A DNA stretch of 64,000 bases from Corynebacterium epidermidicanis (GCF_001021025.1 NZ_CP011541.1:2046001-2110000); one strand, 5' to 3'; counted from the first letter of the stretch, positions 54,401 to 63,180 are shown. Numbers and translations are program-made. Notes: generated by a model from the letters alone, not told the origin.

Positions 54401-57398
54401 CGTAAGACAAGGTGGTGCGCCAGTGCGCCACGCCGTCGCTCAGCTCGGCCAGCTCTCCCCCGGCGGCGATGCGGGTGAGTTCCGACATCGCCACCTCGGC
54501 ATCTTCTTGGGTGACCTCTGGAACGCCCGGTCCTGCTGGCAACGTGAAGCGGATGTTCAGCTGGGCTGCGGTGCCAGCGACCGTCGAACCCACCAGCGGG
54601 ACGCTCAGTTGGGCGTGCGTAGCATCAAGGTCTGCCAACTGCGCACCGGTTGGGGCGTGCGTAGCTTGGCGACGGTCCTCGCTTAGTTCCCACGCATCCA
54701 TATCACCCAAGCGGGCGATCATGGACGTGGTGTTGCGCCCAGCCCAGAAGGTGCCCTGGGCTGCAAGCACTCGCTCGGTCGCCGTGGCTTCCGAGGCCGG
54801 GCTTGCCGGTAGTTCATCGATGACGGCCTGGTTGAAGCGCGCCAGCAGGTCTGCCACTGGCTCATCCTTGATAGTGATTCCGCCGACGGCAGCAGGACCT
54901 GGGATGATGCACACTTGATCGGCGTCGTAGCGGGCGTCGTGGGCCTGCCACAACGTGTCCGAACGCCACCAGCGGCGCACATCCTGGTCGATGACGGGGA
55001 CGAAGTTGACGGGCTTTCCTGGGGTGCGGCACAGCTTCAAGAACCAGGCCACGTCCGCTGGGTGCAGCAGGTCGTTGGTTGGGTACAGCTCGCTTAGCTG
55101 AGCGACGGCCGCTGCCGGATCCTCACCAAGCGCCACCTTCGGGGTGAAGGTGCCACGGTCCTGCGAGATCAAGCGCGCCTCGGCCCGCTCGAGCATGGAG
55201 GCGAAGCGGTTCTTCCAGGACACGTCGGTCCAGGAGCCTTGGTGCGGGCCCGATAGTTCAAGGTAGCGGTTGAGCCATTGTTCGTAGGTCATGTCTGCGA
55301 GGTCACCGAAGTAAACTTTGCAGGTCTGCGCCATGGCCGCGATGATTTCCTCACGGCGAGCCTCCACCTTGGCGGCGTCGCCGGCAACCTCGTCGAGCAC
55401 ACGCCCGCACCGCGCGAAAGAGTTGTCAATCTCATGGATGTCCGCGCCGAGCTGCGAACGTCCGGATGCCATGCCGAAGGCGCCTTGGCCGGCGCCCACC
55501 CACTCGTCTTGGCCAGCGGTCTCCACGAGAAGTTGCTTTACGGCGTCGGAAGTCTTAGCTTCCTTGGTCGCCATGGCGGCGGTGCCCACCAGGATGCCGT
55601 CGACCGGCATCTTTGGCAGCCCATAGCGTTGCGACCACGTGCCCAACACGTACTCGGCGGCCCGCTGCGGAGTGCCGATGCCACCGCCGACGCACAGCAC
55701 GGTGTTGGGGGTTTCTCGGATCGCGTCATAGGTTGCGATCAGGAGGTCATCGAGGTCCTCCCAGGAGTGGTGACCACCAGCCTTACCGCCTTCGACATGC
55801 AAAATGATCGGCACGTCTGGGACATCCTTGGCCACCGCCAACACATTACGCACTTGCTTGACGGCACCAGGCTTGAAAGCGATCCACGGGAACCCGTTGC
55901 CACGCAGTTCGCGGACCAATTCCACTGCCGCGTCGTGCTCTGGCATACCCGCCGTGATCACGATGCCATCGATTGGGGCGCCAGCTAGACGCGCCTTCGG
56001 GACGAGTCGCTTGCCACCAATCTGCATCTGCCACAGGTATGGGTCCAGGAACATCGAGTTGAACTGGGCATTCACCCCTGGATTGAGCAGCTTAGCGAGC
56101 TTGGCGATGTTGCCGTCCAGAATCTCCGGAGTGACCTGCCCGCCACCTGCGAGTTCCGCCCAGTGACCGGCGTTTGCCGCTGCAGCGACAATCTCCGGGT
56201 CCACGGTCGTAGGAGTCATCCCGGCCAGCATCATTGGGGAACGCCCGGTCAGCTCGGTGAACTTCGTAACAAGCTTGCCACCCTCAACTCGCGGTGCGAA
56301 TTCTTCGTAGTTCAGCGCGGGCTTCGGTGCCGAACCAGCGTCGAAAAGCGCTGCCTGACCGTCGTGATCGGCGACTGCCAACACGCCTACGCCCCGGCCA
56401 ATGCTCGCCCCTCGCGTGAGCTTTACGACGCCCGTCCCTGGCCCCACGTCCAACAACCACCGCGCGCCTGCCTCCAACGCGCCGTGAACCTCAGCCGGCC
56501 AATCGACTGCATCGACCATGACGGCCCGCGCCAAATCTCCCACGAGCTGCGCATCGAGCCCGCAGCGAGCAGCAAGATCCTCCACGCGTTCCACCCCAGG
56601 ATGAAGCGCAGAGTGATGGAACCCAACCGTGGCATTGATCGGCTGGAAAACCGGGCTAAAAGGCTTACCGCCGGTACGCTTCTCCTCGCGAAGGCGCGCC
56701 TGCTTTTCGGCGACCTTTGCCAGCGCTTCCTGCAGCTGCAGCAGCTCAGCGGGCTTGCCCACGACGACGAAACTGTCCCGGCTGTTACGCAAACCAATTT
56801 CCATGCCGGTGCCCTTGATCGCCTGGGCTAGTTGCTCACGATCGATGCCAGACACCGACAGCATGGGTGCGTTCTCCCCTTGCTTAATCAACCCGGCCAT
56901 GCGAGCTTGCTTCGCGACTGCAGCCCCGATCAGCTGCGCAATCGCCAAAATCTCGGCTGCCGCGGAGAGATCTTTAGTAGCAGCCACCGCCAGAGCCCCC
57001 TGGGAGTGCCCCACAGCTGAAACAGCATCTTCAATCTGCAGCCCCTGCGCTTCCAGGTTCATCAGCGTAGCCAGCTGGGCAGTGAGGATCCCCGGAACGG
57101 AAATCGCCGCTTGCGAGGCATCAAGCAGTGGAGGCTGTTCCGCGTTTGCCCAAGCGACCGGATCGAAGCCATACGGTTGCGCCGCTGCGATGTCGTCGCT
57201 GACCGGACCCAGCATTTCAGTGGCGGCACTAAGCAGCTCGACGATGTGGCGTTGCGCTCCACTTGCCAGCGCGGTACGCAAAGTAGCCAACCAGTCATAA
57301 CCTTGACCTGCAAAAACTAGTGCAAAAGGCTGCTGCCCCTCCTTATTGCCCAGGGTGTCGACGAGTCGTGGCTCAATCTGAAAACGCTGCTCAGTCAC
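48459..57398 (-). CDS. fas: Type I fatty acid synthase
   Basis: A 2979-aa multifunctional FAS I making acyl-CoA precursors of membrane lipids and corynomycolates. Domains in order: acyltransferase (GHSQGALAVA, Ser near 133); FMN enoyl reductase (HVEGGKAGGHHSW near 541, CVGGGIGTPQRAAEYVLGTW); hot-dog dehydratase (SGDRNPIHVSN near 1175); malonyl/palmitoyl transferase (FFAGHSVGEYNALAAYA near 1385); ACP with the phosphopantetheine Ser in GVSSRRNQLLLDLG near 1751; ketoreductase (VVTGASPNSIAAAV near 2045); ketosynthase with Cys in AACATAAVSVEEGMD near 2631 and His in SKHDTSTTANDP and TLTGHAKGGAA near 2785-2824. All active sites are intact. AcpS and FasR are encoded nearby. Length and layout match C. 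glutamicum FasA; whether a second fasB exists cannot be seen. Confidence 0.98.
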   Translation of the reverse strand: MTEQRFQIEPRLVDTLGNKEGQQPFALVFAGQGYDWLATLRTALASGAQRHIVELLSAATEMLGPVSDDIAAAQPYGFDPVAWANAEQPPLLDASQAAISVPGILTAQLATLMNLEAQGLQIEDAVSAVGHSQGALAVAATKDLSAAAEILAIAQLIGAAVAKQARMAGLIKQGENAPMLSVSGIDREQLAQAIKGTGMEIGLRNSRDSFVVVGKPAELLQLQEALAKVAEKQARLREEKRTGGKPFSPVFQPINATVGFHHSALHPGVERVEDLAARCGLDAQLVGDLARAVMVDAVDWPAEVHGALEAGARWLLDVGPGTGVVKLTRGASIGRGVGVLAVADHDGQAALFDAGSAPKPALNYEEFAPRVEGGKLVTKFTELTGRSPMMLAGMTPTTVDPEIVAAAANAGHWAELAGGGQVTPEILDGNIAKLAKLLNPGVNAQFNSMFLDPYLWQMQIGGKRLVPKARLAGAPIDGIVITAGMPEHDAAVELVRELRGNGFPWIAFKPGAVKQVRNVLAVAKDVPDVPIILHVEGGKAGGHHSWEDLDDLLIATYDAIRETPNTVLCVGGGIGTPQRAAEYVLGTWSQRYGLPKMPVDGILVGTAAMATKEAKTSDAVKQLLVETAGQDEWVGAGQGAFGMASGRSQLGADIHEIDNSFARCGRVLDEVAGDAAKVEARREEIIAAMAQTCKVYFGDLADMTYEQWLNRYLELSGPHQGSWTDVSWKNRFASMLERAEARLISQDRGTFTPKVALGEDPAAAVAQLSELYPTNDLLHPADVAWFLKLCRTPGKPVNFVPVIDQDVRRWWRSDTLWQAHDARYDADQVCIIPGPAAVGGITIKDEPVADLLARFNQAVIDELPASPASEATATERVLAAQGTFWAGRNTTSMIARLGDMDAWELSEDRRQATHAPTGAQLADLDATHAQLSVPLVGSTVAGTAAQLNIRFTLPAGPGVPEVTQEDAEVAMSELTRIAAGGELAELSDGVAHWRTTLSYDHIADYNNVTATYLPATLTPAGTAPDVLVGLAWPAIFAAVKSATIPGSDAASVVEGMLSLVHLEHHIKLVEAQPDELPTDSVDIRVEATADEVSDTDMGRVVIVRARVFATYPDGERQVAQLSERFAIRGRNGKATARTNTSVFPSVVDTPRSFRAYAKVTAPHSMLPFALVSGDRNPIHVSNTAAALAGLSDGVIVHGMWTSAIAELLASSSYEGSRAVKVVEYTATMLAPVLPGKEVEFTVERAGVDNRPGCGEVREITAKVDGELVLTATAVMAAPRTFYAFPGQGIQSPGMGMASYQSSAAARAIWDRADAHTRAKLGYSILEIVRSNPLEVTVHGEKFQHPDGVLYLTQFTQVAMATLGCAQVAEMREASALNQRAFFAGHSVGEYNALAAYADTLSLEAVVEIVYQRGLTMHRLVERDERGVSNYGLAALRPNKMGLSAAEVFDYVATIAERTGEFLEIVNYNIAGVQYAVAGTRAGLAALAADAERRAPGQRAFIQIPGIDVPFHSSHLRDGVGAFRKHLDSLLPYEIDLDVLVGRYIPNLVARPFALDRAFVESMTEVVSSPILDDILADFEAALAEPQQLARTLLIELLAWQFASPVRWIETQDLALTSLDVDRFVEVGVGSAPTIANMLGQTLRLPQYAGVDIEVLNVERDAAIVFATDALTRDVPAEEPSEAAEVTTHNVATAPTETVAAPAPAAAASGPRPEDIAFTPADATDMLIAIWTKVRPDQMATTDSIETLVEGVSSRRNQLLLDLGVEFGLGAIDGAADAELADLKNTVTRLAKNYSAFGPVLSDAAADALRRITGPTGKRPNYISERVTGTWQLGQGWADHVTAEVVIGAREGASLRGGELASLTPAAPSNVAELDALIDAAVQSVAARRGVTVALPSAGGAGGGVVDSAALGEFAEAVTGREGVLATTARTILSTLGLTEQQGRGLSDADDDAALFELVSRELGSDWPRQVAPAFDANKAVLLDDRWASAREDITRYSLGELTELDITGAGENAAQHAEYFGLTELATQARSTEELRYANDIAVVTGASPNSIAAAVTEGLLAEGATVIVTTSSLNHSRLEFYKDLYRRAARGYAALWIAPANLSSYADLDALIEWVGTEQTATVNGAKKVLKPALVPTLLFPFAAPRVSGSLADAGPQAENQMRLLLWSVERLIAGLSEIGTNTEIGKRLHVVLPGSPNRGRFGGDGAYGESKAALDALVTRWHAEPVWGERTSLVHTLIGWVRGTGLMGGNDPLVAAVEAAGVRTYATEEIADELLSQITPDVRSVAAQTPITVDFTGGLGEAEINLAELARNATAQQETSTSNDEQPRTLQALPTPYRRLTHTTPKFEVTQPLEDMVVIVGAGELGPYGSARTRFDAELTGTLSAAGVTELAWTMGLITWDNGWVTAEGEDIAEEEIFDRFHDEVLARVGVRQFHDDFGMVNNLMPELTTVYLDRDLSFGVSDEAAARTFVESEPDNTTAHLDEETGEWVVTRRAGSAVRVPRRMAMSRFVGGQIPEGFDPSVYGIPADMIDNLDRVAVWNLVCTIDAFLSSGFTPAEIMRSLHPARVSSTQGTGMGGMASLRSLFIDGLLAEPRQNDILQEALPNVMAGHVMQSYVGGYGQMIHPVAACATAAVSVEEGMDKIRLGKADFVVAGGLDDLSMEGITGFGDMAATADSGEMRAKGIEDKFFSRANDRRRGGFVESAGGGTILLARGSLAAELGLPVLGVLGFAESFADGAHTSIPAPGLGALGAARGGSSSRFVSALASLGVTPDDIAIVSKHDTSTTANDPNESDLHTRIARAIGRAPGNPMYVISQKTLTGHAKGGAAAFQMIGLTQVLRSGVVPPNRSLDCVDPVLADNEHLVWLRSPLDLGSRAPKAGLVTSLGFGHVSALIAIVHPAAFEAALGARADEWRAAAEAREVAGLRRILTAMHGGGALYEKPVDRNLGGTGSEAKEREAAVLLSENARLIDGVLRA

Positions 57399-57613
57399 GC
57401 GATCTAGCTCTTTTCTCTAGTGGGCACCTGCTGCCGTTTTCACGACAACGGACGCACGTGTGCAATATCAACGTGCCAAATATGCCACAATCATGAGGAA
57501 ACAGTCATGTTTTGGTTTCGCGAGTCTAAGTAATTAGTTTCGTAGGCAAACAAAAGTGCAGGACGGTAGGTTTTAGCAGGCGGCACCCCACCCCCAATAT
57601 GGGGCTAAACCCC

Positions 57614-57778
57614 TTAGCCCAGCAAATCCTTCAGGAGCTGTTCCGCAGCTCGCAAACCCTCGTCTCCAGCTACGACATCTTTCTCGAAGACCTGACAGGC
57701 ACTCTCCGGCACCACTTCCGCCTTCTCGACGATCCCCTGCTCGTCGAGGTATTCCTCAATGTGTCGCGAAATGCTCAT
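57614..57778 (-). CDS. Small conserved hypothetical protein
   Basis: A 54-aa acidic protein, MSISRHIEEYLDEQGIVEKA followed by EVVPESACQVFEKDVVAGDE and GLRAAEQLLKDLLG. It looks mostly helical. The ATG at 57778 is preceded by TACACT ending 7 nt upstream, fitting a leaderless transcript. The longer frame to 57913 is not supported. The function is unknown. Confidence 0.6.
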   Translation of the reverse strand: MSISRHIEEYLDEQGIVEKAEVVPESACQVFEKDVVAGDEGLRAAEQLLKDLLG

Positions 57779-57816
57779 AGGCGCGAGTGTAGTTGGGCAG
57801 CCCAAGACTCGCGGAA

Positions 57817-57858
57817 TGCCTTCGATCTTGCTTACTTTTGGCGGCAAGTTCAAAGGCA
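57817..57858. repeat. Palindromic intergenic repeat, copy e
   Basis: Left arm TGCCTTCGATCTTGC (57817-57831) and right arm 57844-57858 (reverse complement TGCCTTTGAACTTGC) with a 12-nt loop. The most diverged copy of the family, between a small gene and tRNA-Leu. Confidence 0.65.
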
Positions 57859-57893
57859 GACGGCGAGCGCAACTCGGCCAACCAAAGCACAAA

Positions 57894-57926
57894 CCCGCAG
57901 CTAGAGCTTTCAACTCTAACTGCGGG
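57894..57926 (-). terminator. Terminator of tRNA-Leu
   Basis: CCCGCAG (57894-57900) pairs with CTGCGGG (57920-57926), and inner TAGAG/CTCTA extends the stem. It lies directly after tRNA-Leu on the minus strand. Confidence 0.8.
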
Positions 57927-57939
57927 TGAAGTTAATGTG

Positions 57940-58021
<82 letters not shown>

Positions 58022-58121
58022 GGGTGAAACTTTTTTAGAGTTTACAATCCATTACCCCGATTTGGCGAATCGCCACCCTAGCAGGCCAAACGCTCAACAC
58101 TACCGAGTACAATGGCCTAGC

Positions 58122-58514
58122 GTGACCGATCCAATCCACACTCCGCCCCGCGCTAGGAAGAAGGTGCGCTTTTCGCACGTCGTCTTTATCCTGCTTGCCG
58201 TGGCAGCCACCCTTGGGCTGGCTTATTGGCAGTGGACTCGGTTCAGATCAGGCAGTGGCACCTTTCAGAACCTCGGATACGCGATCCAGTGGCCGGCGTT
58301 TGGCGCGTTCATCGTCTATGCGTATCGGCGCTATATCCAGCTGGAAAACGAGTATTACGATACCGGCGTCGCCCCCGTCGAGCTCGAGAAGCAGCGCGCC
58401 CAAGAACGAGGCGTGATGACAGAGATCTCCGAGGAGTTCCTTCCCACCCGGATGAACACTGATGTGGAAGAATTCAACCGTCGCAACCAACCCAAACGCA
58501 GGAGAAGTGAGTAA
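58122..58514 (+). CDS. Small two-helix membrane protein, conserved in corynebacteria
   Basis: A 130-aa protein starting VTDPIHTPPRARKKVRFSHV. Membrane segments are VVFILLAVAATLGLAYW and FQNLGYAIQWPAFGAFIVYA. A charged C-terminal tail (LEKQRAQERGVMTEISEEFL and RRNQPKRRRSE) follows. The start is GTG 58122, with TACAAT (58108-58113) 8 nt upstream. It is coupled to the DUF3817 gene by a TAATG overlap. Genes of this pair are neighbours in other mycolic-acid bacteria. The function is unknown. Confidence 0.8.
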   Translation: MTDPIHTPPRARKKVRFSHVVFILLAVAATLGLAYWQWTRFRSGSGTFQNLGYAIQWPAFGAFIVYAYRRYIQLENEYYDTGVAPVELEKQRAQERGVMTEISEEFLPTRMNTDVEEFNRRNQPKRRRSE

Positions 58515-58861
58515 TGACATCCCCTCAGATCCATCCAGAACGTCAAGCTCGGGTTCGCAACGCACTCAAGCTCTTTTCCTTTGCAGCTTGGGTCACCGGC
58601 GTTTGGCTCCTCGTGCTGACCACCCGAATGGTTTTGGATTACGGCTTTGGGGTCGAAATTCCATCGTGGGCAATGATCATCGGTCAAATCCACGGGTTCT
58701 TCTACATGCTTTACCTGGTGACCACCGTTAACCTGGGCATCAATGCTCGTTGGCAGCCAGCGAAGTGGATCACCACCGCGCTGGCTGGCACGATCCCATT
58801 TTTGTCTTTCGTCGTGGAGGCTAAACGACGCAAAGAAGTTACTGCCCAGTTCCAGCTCTAG
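58514..58861 (+). CDS. DUF3817 membrane protein
   Basis: A 115-aa protein with three or four membrane helices ([57 protein letters not shown]). The [12 protein letters not shown] motif is characteristic of DUF3817. It shares the TAATG junction with the preceding gene. The 3' end overlaps nagB by 4 bp in convergent orientation. The role is unknown. Confidence 0.9.
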   Translation: MTSPQIHPERQARVRNALKLFSFAAWVTGVWLLVLTTRMVLDYGFGVEIPSWAMIIGQIHGFFYMLYLVTTVNLGINARWQPAKWITTALAGTIPFLSFVVEAKRRKEVTAQFQL

Positions 58862-59628
58862 AAAGACTGTCCGGGTAGCCGGTGGTCGTAGGCGTATTGG
58901 TAGTATTCCCGGAACTTGAGTTTGCTGGCAGCGGCTTCGTCGATAAGCACGGTGGCGTGGCTATGCAGCTGCAGCACCGAGGCTGGGCAGAACGCCGATA
59001 CTGGACCTTCAACCAGCGCGGCAACGGCGTCGGCCTTACCGGCACCGGTTGCTAGCAACAGCAGGTGGCCGGCCTCGAGAATCGTGCCCAGCCCTTGCGT
59101 CAGCACATGGTGGGGAACCTGGGATTCATCGCCGTCGAAGAATCGCGCGTTGTCTTTGACGGTTTGCGGGTGCAATGTCTTCAAGCGGGTGCGCGAGCTG
59201 AGCGAAGATCCGGGCTCGTTGAATCCAATGTGGCCGTTGGTGCCCACGCCGAGCAACTGCAGGTCGACGCCCCCTGCTTCCTCGATCGAACGGTCATAGG
59301 TCTTGGCGGCCTCGTACGGATCCTGCGCCATCCCGTCGGGGCTGTGCACTGCCGCATCTGAGATGTCGATTGCGCGGGTGAATTCTCGGCGGATCGTCTC
59401 GTAGTAGCTCTGCTCGTGGTCGGTGGGCAGCCCTACATACTCGTCGAGCAGGAAGGCTTCGCAGTTTGCGAAGGACAGCCCTTGTTCCTGATGGCGGCGC
59501 ACGAGCTCTTGGTACGTCTTCAGTGGGGTGGAACCGGTGGCTAACCCTAGGGTTTTGCCGGCTTCAGCATAGGTTTGGATGATGTCGGCTGCGATGAGTT
59601 CCGGCCGCTCAGTGATGACGACTTCCAT
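58858..59628 (-). CDS. nagB: Glucosamine-6-phosphate deaminase
   Basis: Converts glucosamine-6-phosphate to fructose-6-phosphate and ammonia; 256 aa. Motifs are [16 protein letters not shown] (phosphate loop), [18 protein letters not shown] (catalytic Asp and substrate loop), and [18 protein letters not shown] (catalytic His). The last gene of nanR-nanK-nanE-nagA-nagB. Its ATG lies 2 nt from the nagA stop, so it is translationally coupled. It feeds amino-sugar carbon into glycolysis. Confidence 0.96.
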   Translation of the reverse strand: MEVVITERPELIAADIIQTYAEAGKTLGLATGSTPLKTYQELVRRHQEQGLSFANCEAFLLDEYVGLPTDHEQSYYETIRREFTRAIDISDAAVHSPDGMAQDPYEAAKTYDRSIEEAGGVDLQLLGVGTNGHIGFNEPGSSLSSRTRLKTLHPQTVKDNARFFDGDESQVPHHVLTQGLGTILEAGHLLLLATGAGKADAVAALVEGPVSAFCPASVLQLHSHATVLIDEAAASKLKFREYYQYAYDHRLPGQSF

Positions 59629-59630
59629 GA

Positions 59631-60767
59631 CTACCCTACTTTCTTTCCATCCCGATACACTCGGGCGATTTCCAAAAACTGATTACACACCACGAAACTT
59701 GCCGGGGCACCCACCGCAATCTCGCCCCGCTCCGCCTTGCCGATGAGCCGGTGTCCACTCACCGCCGCCGGCAGCACGCTCGGCAGCGACAACCCCCGTT
59801 GTTGGCAGCGACGAACCTGATCAATGACTCGTGAAGTTCCCCCGGCGATCGCACCCTGCGAACCATCAGTAGTGGTCAAGCGCGCCACTCCACCGGCAAC
59901 AGTGACGTCGAGCGCACCTAAGGTATAGGTGCCATCCGCTTGCCCGGCAGCTCCCATAGCGTCGGAGACAAGAGTGACCTGCTCCGCGCCGACGCTGTGC
60001 AGCACCATATCCACAGTTTCATCGGCTAGATGCACGCCATCGGCGATCAGTTCCACGGTGGCATTTCCGCCAGCCGCAGCAGTTAAGAAGGCAGCGACCG
60101 CCCCCGGCGCGCGGTGATGCAGCGGGGGCATCGCATTGAACAAGTGAGTTGCCGTCACCGTGGCGTCAGCTTGCACTGCGTAGGCGATAGCCTCGGTAGT
60201 TTCGCTTGCCGAGGCATCCGTATGCCCGAAAGACACAATGATGTTGTGCTGCGCGCAAAGATCAACGAGTTCTCGCACATGTTTCGTTTCTGGTGCCAGC
60301 GTCATCGCACGCAAGTGCCCCCGAGCAGCTGAGATCATGCGCGAAAACAGCTCGGGGTCGCCGTCGATAATGGCCGCGGGATCTTGTGCCCCGCATCGGC
60401 ACGCGTTGATGAACGGTCCCTCAGCGTGGATCCCATCAATCTCGTCTTCGTCAGCGAGCTGGGCCAACAACTCGAGTTGAGGCAGCAACCTGTCTTCGGT
60501 GAGCGACACCGTGGAAGCCAACAATGTCGTCGAGCCATGCACCCGGTGATGTCTGGCGGCCGCCCGGCACCCGGCTAGGTCGGAGCTCGGGAAGGATCCA
60601 CCGACAGCCCCGTGGGTGTGCAAGTCCGCGAAGCCGGGGAGCACTATGTCTGAGGCAGGCTTATCGACGCTATCCAGACGAGTAATTACCCCATCCGTTA
60701 CTTCGATGAGCTGGGTTCCCAGATCGGCACCAGGCACCAAGACGCGGGCGAAAAGTTGCTCACTCAT
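59631..60767 (-). CDS. nagA: N-acetylglucosamine-6-phosphate deacetylase
   Basis: Removes acetate from GlcNAc-6-phosphate; 378 aa, amidohydrolase family. [12 protein letters not shown] carries the first metal/His motif, [17 protein letters not shown] the metal-binding Glu, [10 protein letters not shown] a further His, and [17 protein letters not shown] the substrate/metal His region. [16 protein letters not shown] has the catalytic Asp. The start is ATG 60767 ([13 protein letters not shown]), overlapping nanE by 8 bp. The frame back to 60836 is rejected. Confidence 0.95.
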   Translation of the reverse strand: MSEQLFARVLVPGADLGTQLIEVTDGVITRLDSVDKPASDIVLPGFADLHTHGAVGGSFPSSDLAGCRAAARHHRVHGSTTLLASTVSLTEDRLLPQLELLAQLADEDEIDGIHAEGPFINACRCGAQDPAAIIDGDPELFSRMISAARGHLRAMTLAPETKHVRELVDLCAQHNIIVSFGHTDASASETTEAIAYAVQADATVTATHLFNAMPPLHHRAPGAVAAFLTAAAGGNATVELIADGVHLADETVDMVLHSVGAEQVTLVSDAMGAAGQADGTYTLGALDVTVAGGVARLTTTDGSQGAIAGGTSRVIDQVRRCQQRGLSLPSVLPAAVSGHRLIGKAERGEIAVGAPASFVVCNQFLEIARVYRDGKKVG

Positions 60768-61452
60768 CAGCAGCCGCCACGAACTGTTCGGTAATCCACT
60801 TGGTATCGGTGATTGCGGTACCAACGATGATCGCATCGGCGCCCGAGGCTCGTCCTTGGCGGACGTGCTGTGGATTGTGGAAGCGGCCCTCTCCGATGAG
60901 GAAAACCTCGTTACCCAGGCGTTCTCGAATTTCGCGGATGAGTGCGAGGTCCGGACCGACAGTCTTTTCGCGATGCTCGGTGTACCCCGCGAGAGTGGTC
61001 GAGATCAAATCTGCTCCGGCTGTGATTGCTGCCTCAGCTTCCTCAGCTGTGGCAATATCTGCCATAGCCAAAGCCCCTTCGGCATGGACAGCAGCGACTT
61101 GCTCCGCAAAAGTGGAGCCATCTTGTCGTGGGCGCAAGGTAGCGTCGATGGCCACGACTGTGGCTCCGGCCCGCGCTACCGCAACTGCCGAGTGCACCGA
61201 CGGAGTGATGTAGACCCCGGTGTCGCCTTCTTTGGTCAACCCGATGACGGGGACATTCACGGCGTCGACAATCGCGCGGACATCATCGAGCCCACCGTAG
61301 CCGCCACAGCGAATGGCAGTGCTTCCTCCGGCTTCGGCAGCCCTGGCGAGAAAAGTTAACGTATGACGATCGCGCAGCGGGTGTCCATCCGGGGCCTGTG
61401 CAGAGACGATGAGGCTGCCGCGCACCTGGTCAAAGAAAGTTTGGTTATCCAT
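60760..61452 (-). CDS. nanE: N-acetylmannosamine-6-phosphate 2-epimerase
   Basis: Converts ManNAc-6-phosphate to GlcNAc-6-phosphate in sialic acid breakdown; 230 aa, TIM-barrel. Signatures are RGSLIVSAQAPDGHPL, IGLTKEGDTGVYITPS (catalytic Lys region), VVAIDATLRPRQDG, DLISTTLAGYTEHR and LIGEGRFHNPQHVRQG. It sits between nanK (3-bp gap) and nagA (8-bp overlap), matching the order of the reactions. Confidence 0.95.
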   Translation of the reverse strand: MDNQTFFDQVRGSLIVSAQAPDGHPLRDRHTLTFLARAAEAGGSTAIRCGGYGGLDDVRAIVDAVNVPVIGLTKEGDTGVYITPSVHSAVAVARAGATVVAIDATLRPRQDGSTFAEQVAAVHAEGALAMADIATAEEAEAAITAGADLISTTLAGYTEHREKTVGPDLALIREIRERLGNEVFLIGEGRFHNPQHVRQGRASGADAIIVGTAITDTKWITEQFVAAADE

Positions 61453-61455
61453 ATG

Positions 61456-62361
61456 TCATTGTCCTTTCCACGCCTGGGCGGCGAGGTATGCTGCGCCAAC
61501 GAGGGGCGCGTCGGTGCCCAGCTCTGCGGGCTTGATTGGGATGGTGTCGATTGGGGCCAAGGCGTGTTGGCGGAATCCCTCGGTGAGTGGCCGCATGATT
61601 GGCTCACCAATTTTGCTGACACCACCACCGACGATGAGTGCGTCGATGTCGATTGCGGAGGCAAATCCAGCGAGGGCTTCGCCAAGGTTGCGCAGATTGC
61701 CATCGAGGACCGCGATTGCGGTGGAATCTCCGGCATGATAGCGCTCCATGATCTCAGGCAATTCGATTTTTTCCCCGCTCAATTCGAAGAAGCTACGTGC
61801 CAATCCGGGGCCGGAGGCAAACTCTTCGATGGGCGCCACCGCACCATCGATCCGTCGACCAAGAATATTGCGCAATTCACCGGCCGTATGGTGCGGAGAT
61901 TCAATGAGCTTCCCAGAGTAAATCAGAGCACCACCAACCCCGGTGCCCAGACTAAGGAACAGGGGTCGGGTGTATTCCCCGCCAGCGCCGTAGACGGCCT
62001 CACCGAGCCCCATGATCCGAACGTCATTGTGCACGGCGGTGGGAAGACCGAATTCAGCAATTACGCTTGCTTTGATTGCGGTTCCGGCCCAACCAGGCAT
62101 CGTCGGTCCGGCAGAAACAACGTAACCCTCGTGAGGATCCACTACGCCGGGCGCGCCGATACCGACGGCAACAAGTTCTCCGCCGAGCTGCTGCGCTTGT
62201 TCCTTCAGGGTGCGGATCTCGCGGAGCACTTCGACCATCACATCGGTACGGGGGGTTGCTGTGCGATGGCGGAAGACGATTTTGGTGGGCTGGGTGGCGT
62301 CGATAAGCGCGGTGGCGATCTTGGTGCCGCCGATGTCTACGCCGGCTAAAAAATGCGTCAT
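61456..62361 (-). CDS. nanK: N-acetylmannosamine kinase (ROK family)
   Basis: A 301-aa ROK sugar kinase producing ManNAc-6-phosphate. GVDIGGTKIATALID is the ATP phosphate motif, VGIGAPGVVDPHEGYV and VHNDVRIMGLGEAVYG hold the catalytic Asp, and LSLGTGVGGALIYSG is the second phosphate motif. The ROK zinc-binding Cys motif (CxCGxxGC) is missing, as in some NanK enzymes; the His in ESPHHTAGELRNI remains. The start ATG overlaps nanR by 4 bp. Confidence 0.9.
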   Translation of the reverse strand: MTHFLAGVDIGGTKIATALIDATQPTKIVFRHRTATPRTDVMVEVLREIRTLKEQAQQLGGELVAVGIGAPGVVDPHEGYVVSAGPTMPGWAGTAIKASVIAEFGLPTAVHNDVRIMGLGEAVYGAGGEYTRPLFLSLGTGVGGALIYSGKLIESPHHTAGELRNILGRRIDGAVAPIEEFASGPGLARSFFELSGEKIELPEIMERYHAGDSTAIAVLDGNLRNLGEALAGFASAIDIDALIVGGGVSKIGEPIMRPLTEGFRQHALAPIDTIPIKPAELGTDAPLVGAAYLAAQAWKGQ

Positions 62362-63062
62362 GACAGCTTCTCATCAATCATTCGTTTGAGTGGACCATAA
62401 TGTGTTTCAAAAGTGCGCAGCAGCTGGGCTTCATCGCCTGCTTCCAGAGCTTCCACCATGCTCAAATGGGCATCGACGGTGTCTTGGAAGTCCTTTTCCC
62501 AGTTCAACTCGAGCAGGGGCACGGCCCGGGTATGCACTTCCCACAGCGCCATGTAGAGCTCTTGGATGAGCTGGTTCGAAAGTTTGCTGTTGAGCTCTTC
62601 GTGGAACTTGCCATCAGCCTCGGTGATAGGTTTGCCAGCGTCAAAGCAGCGCTGCATCTCGACGACCAATTCACGCAAGCGGGTCGTGGGCTTTCCGCGA
62701 TAAGCCTCAATGAGCAACGGGGCATTGAACTGATCGAATGCGATGCGGGTATCAACTACCTGCTTGAGGTTCTCCAAGGCGCTGTGGCGGTCGAGGGTCA
62801 ACCGCAGTGTAAGCCCATTGACCAGTGGCGCGAGCGACATATTCCCCACATAGGTGCCGTGGCCGTGGCGAATCTCGACGACATCGAGGGAAGACAACAT
62901 TCGCATAGCTTCCCGGACCGAGCTCCGCGAAACGTCAAGTAGATCACACAGCGCTGCTTCTGACGGCATTAGTTCGCCCGGGCGCAACTCATTGTCCCGG
63001 ATATAGTTTTCGATCGCGCTTGCCGTCGGGTTGATTCTGTTGGGCGCAAAACCAATAGACAT
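62358..63062 (-). CDS. nanR: GntR/FadR-type regulator of the nan/nag operon
   Basis: A 234-aa transcription factor. The winged helix is near residues 15-75 (IENYIRDNELRPGELMPSEA, LCDLLDVSRSSVREAMRMLS, then VVEIRHGHGTYVG). The C-terminal FCD-type helical ligand domain follows (LELNWEKDFQDTVDAHLSMV). It is the first gene of the operon and diverges from the transporter gene at 63350. A 12-bp perfect palindrome between them is the probable operator. C. glutamicum NanR acts at the equivalent place on sialic acid genes. Confidence 0.85.
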   Translation of the reverse strand: MSIGFAPNRINPTASAIENYIRDNELRPGELMPSEAALCDLLDVSRSSVREAMRMLSSLDVVEIRHGHGTYVGNMSLAPLVNGLTLRLTLDRHSALENLKQVVDTRIAFDQFNAPLLIEAYRGKPTTRLRELVVEMQRCFDAGKPITEADGKFHEELNSKLSNQLIQELYMALWEVHTRAVPLLELNWEKDFQDTVDAHLSMVEALEAGDEAQLLRTFETHYGPLKRMIDEKLS

Positions 63063-63180
63063 TTTTCCTCTTTTCCCACCTAGTGCCCTAAATCACGGCA
63101 CCTAGTTTTCTGGGTTTTCATCACTGTTGGATACCGTGGAAACGTGTTCTGACTTGAGATTAGCAGAAAACCTGTACAAA

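Noticed and set aside
57399-57613. A FasR operator ahead of fas
   Set aside because: The upstream region was read but I could not match a consensus I trust, so no site is claimed.
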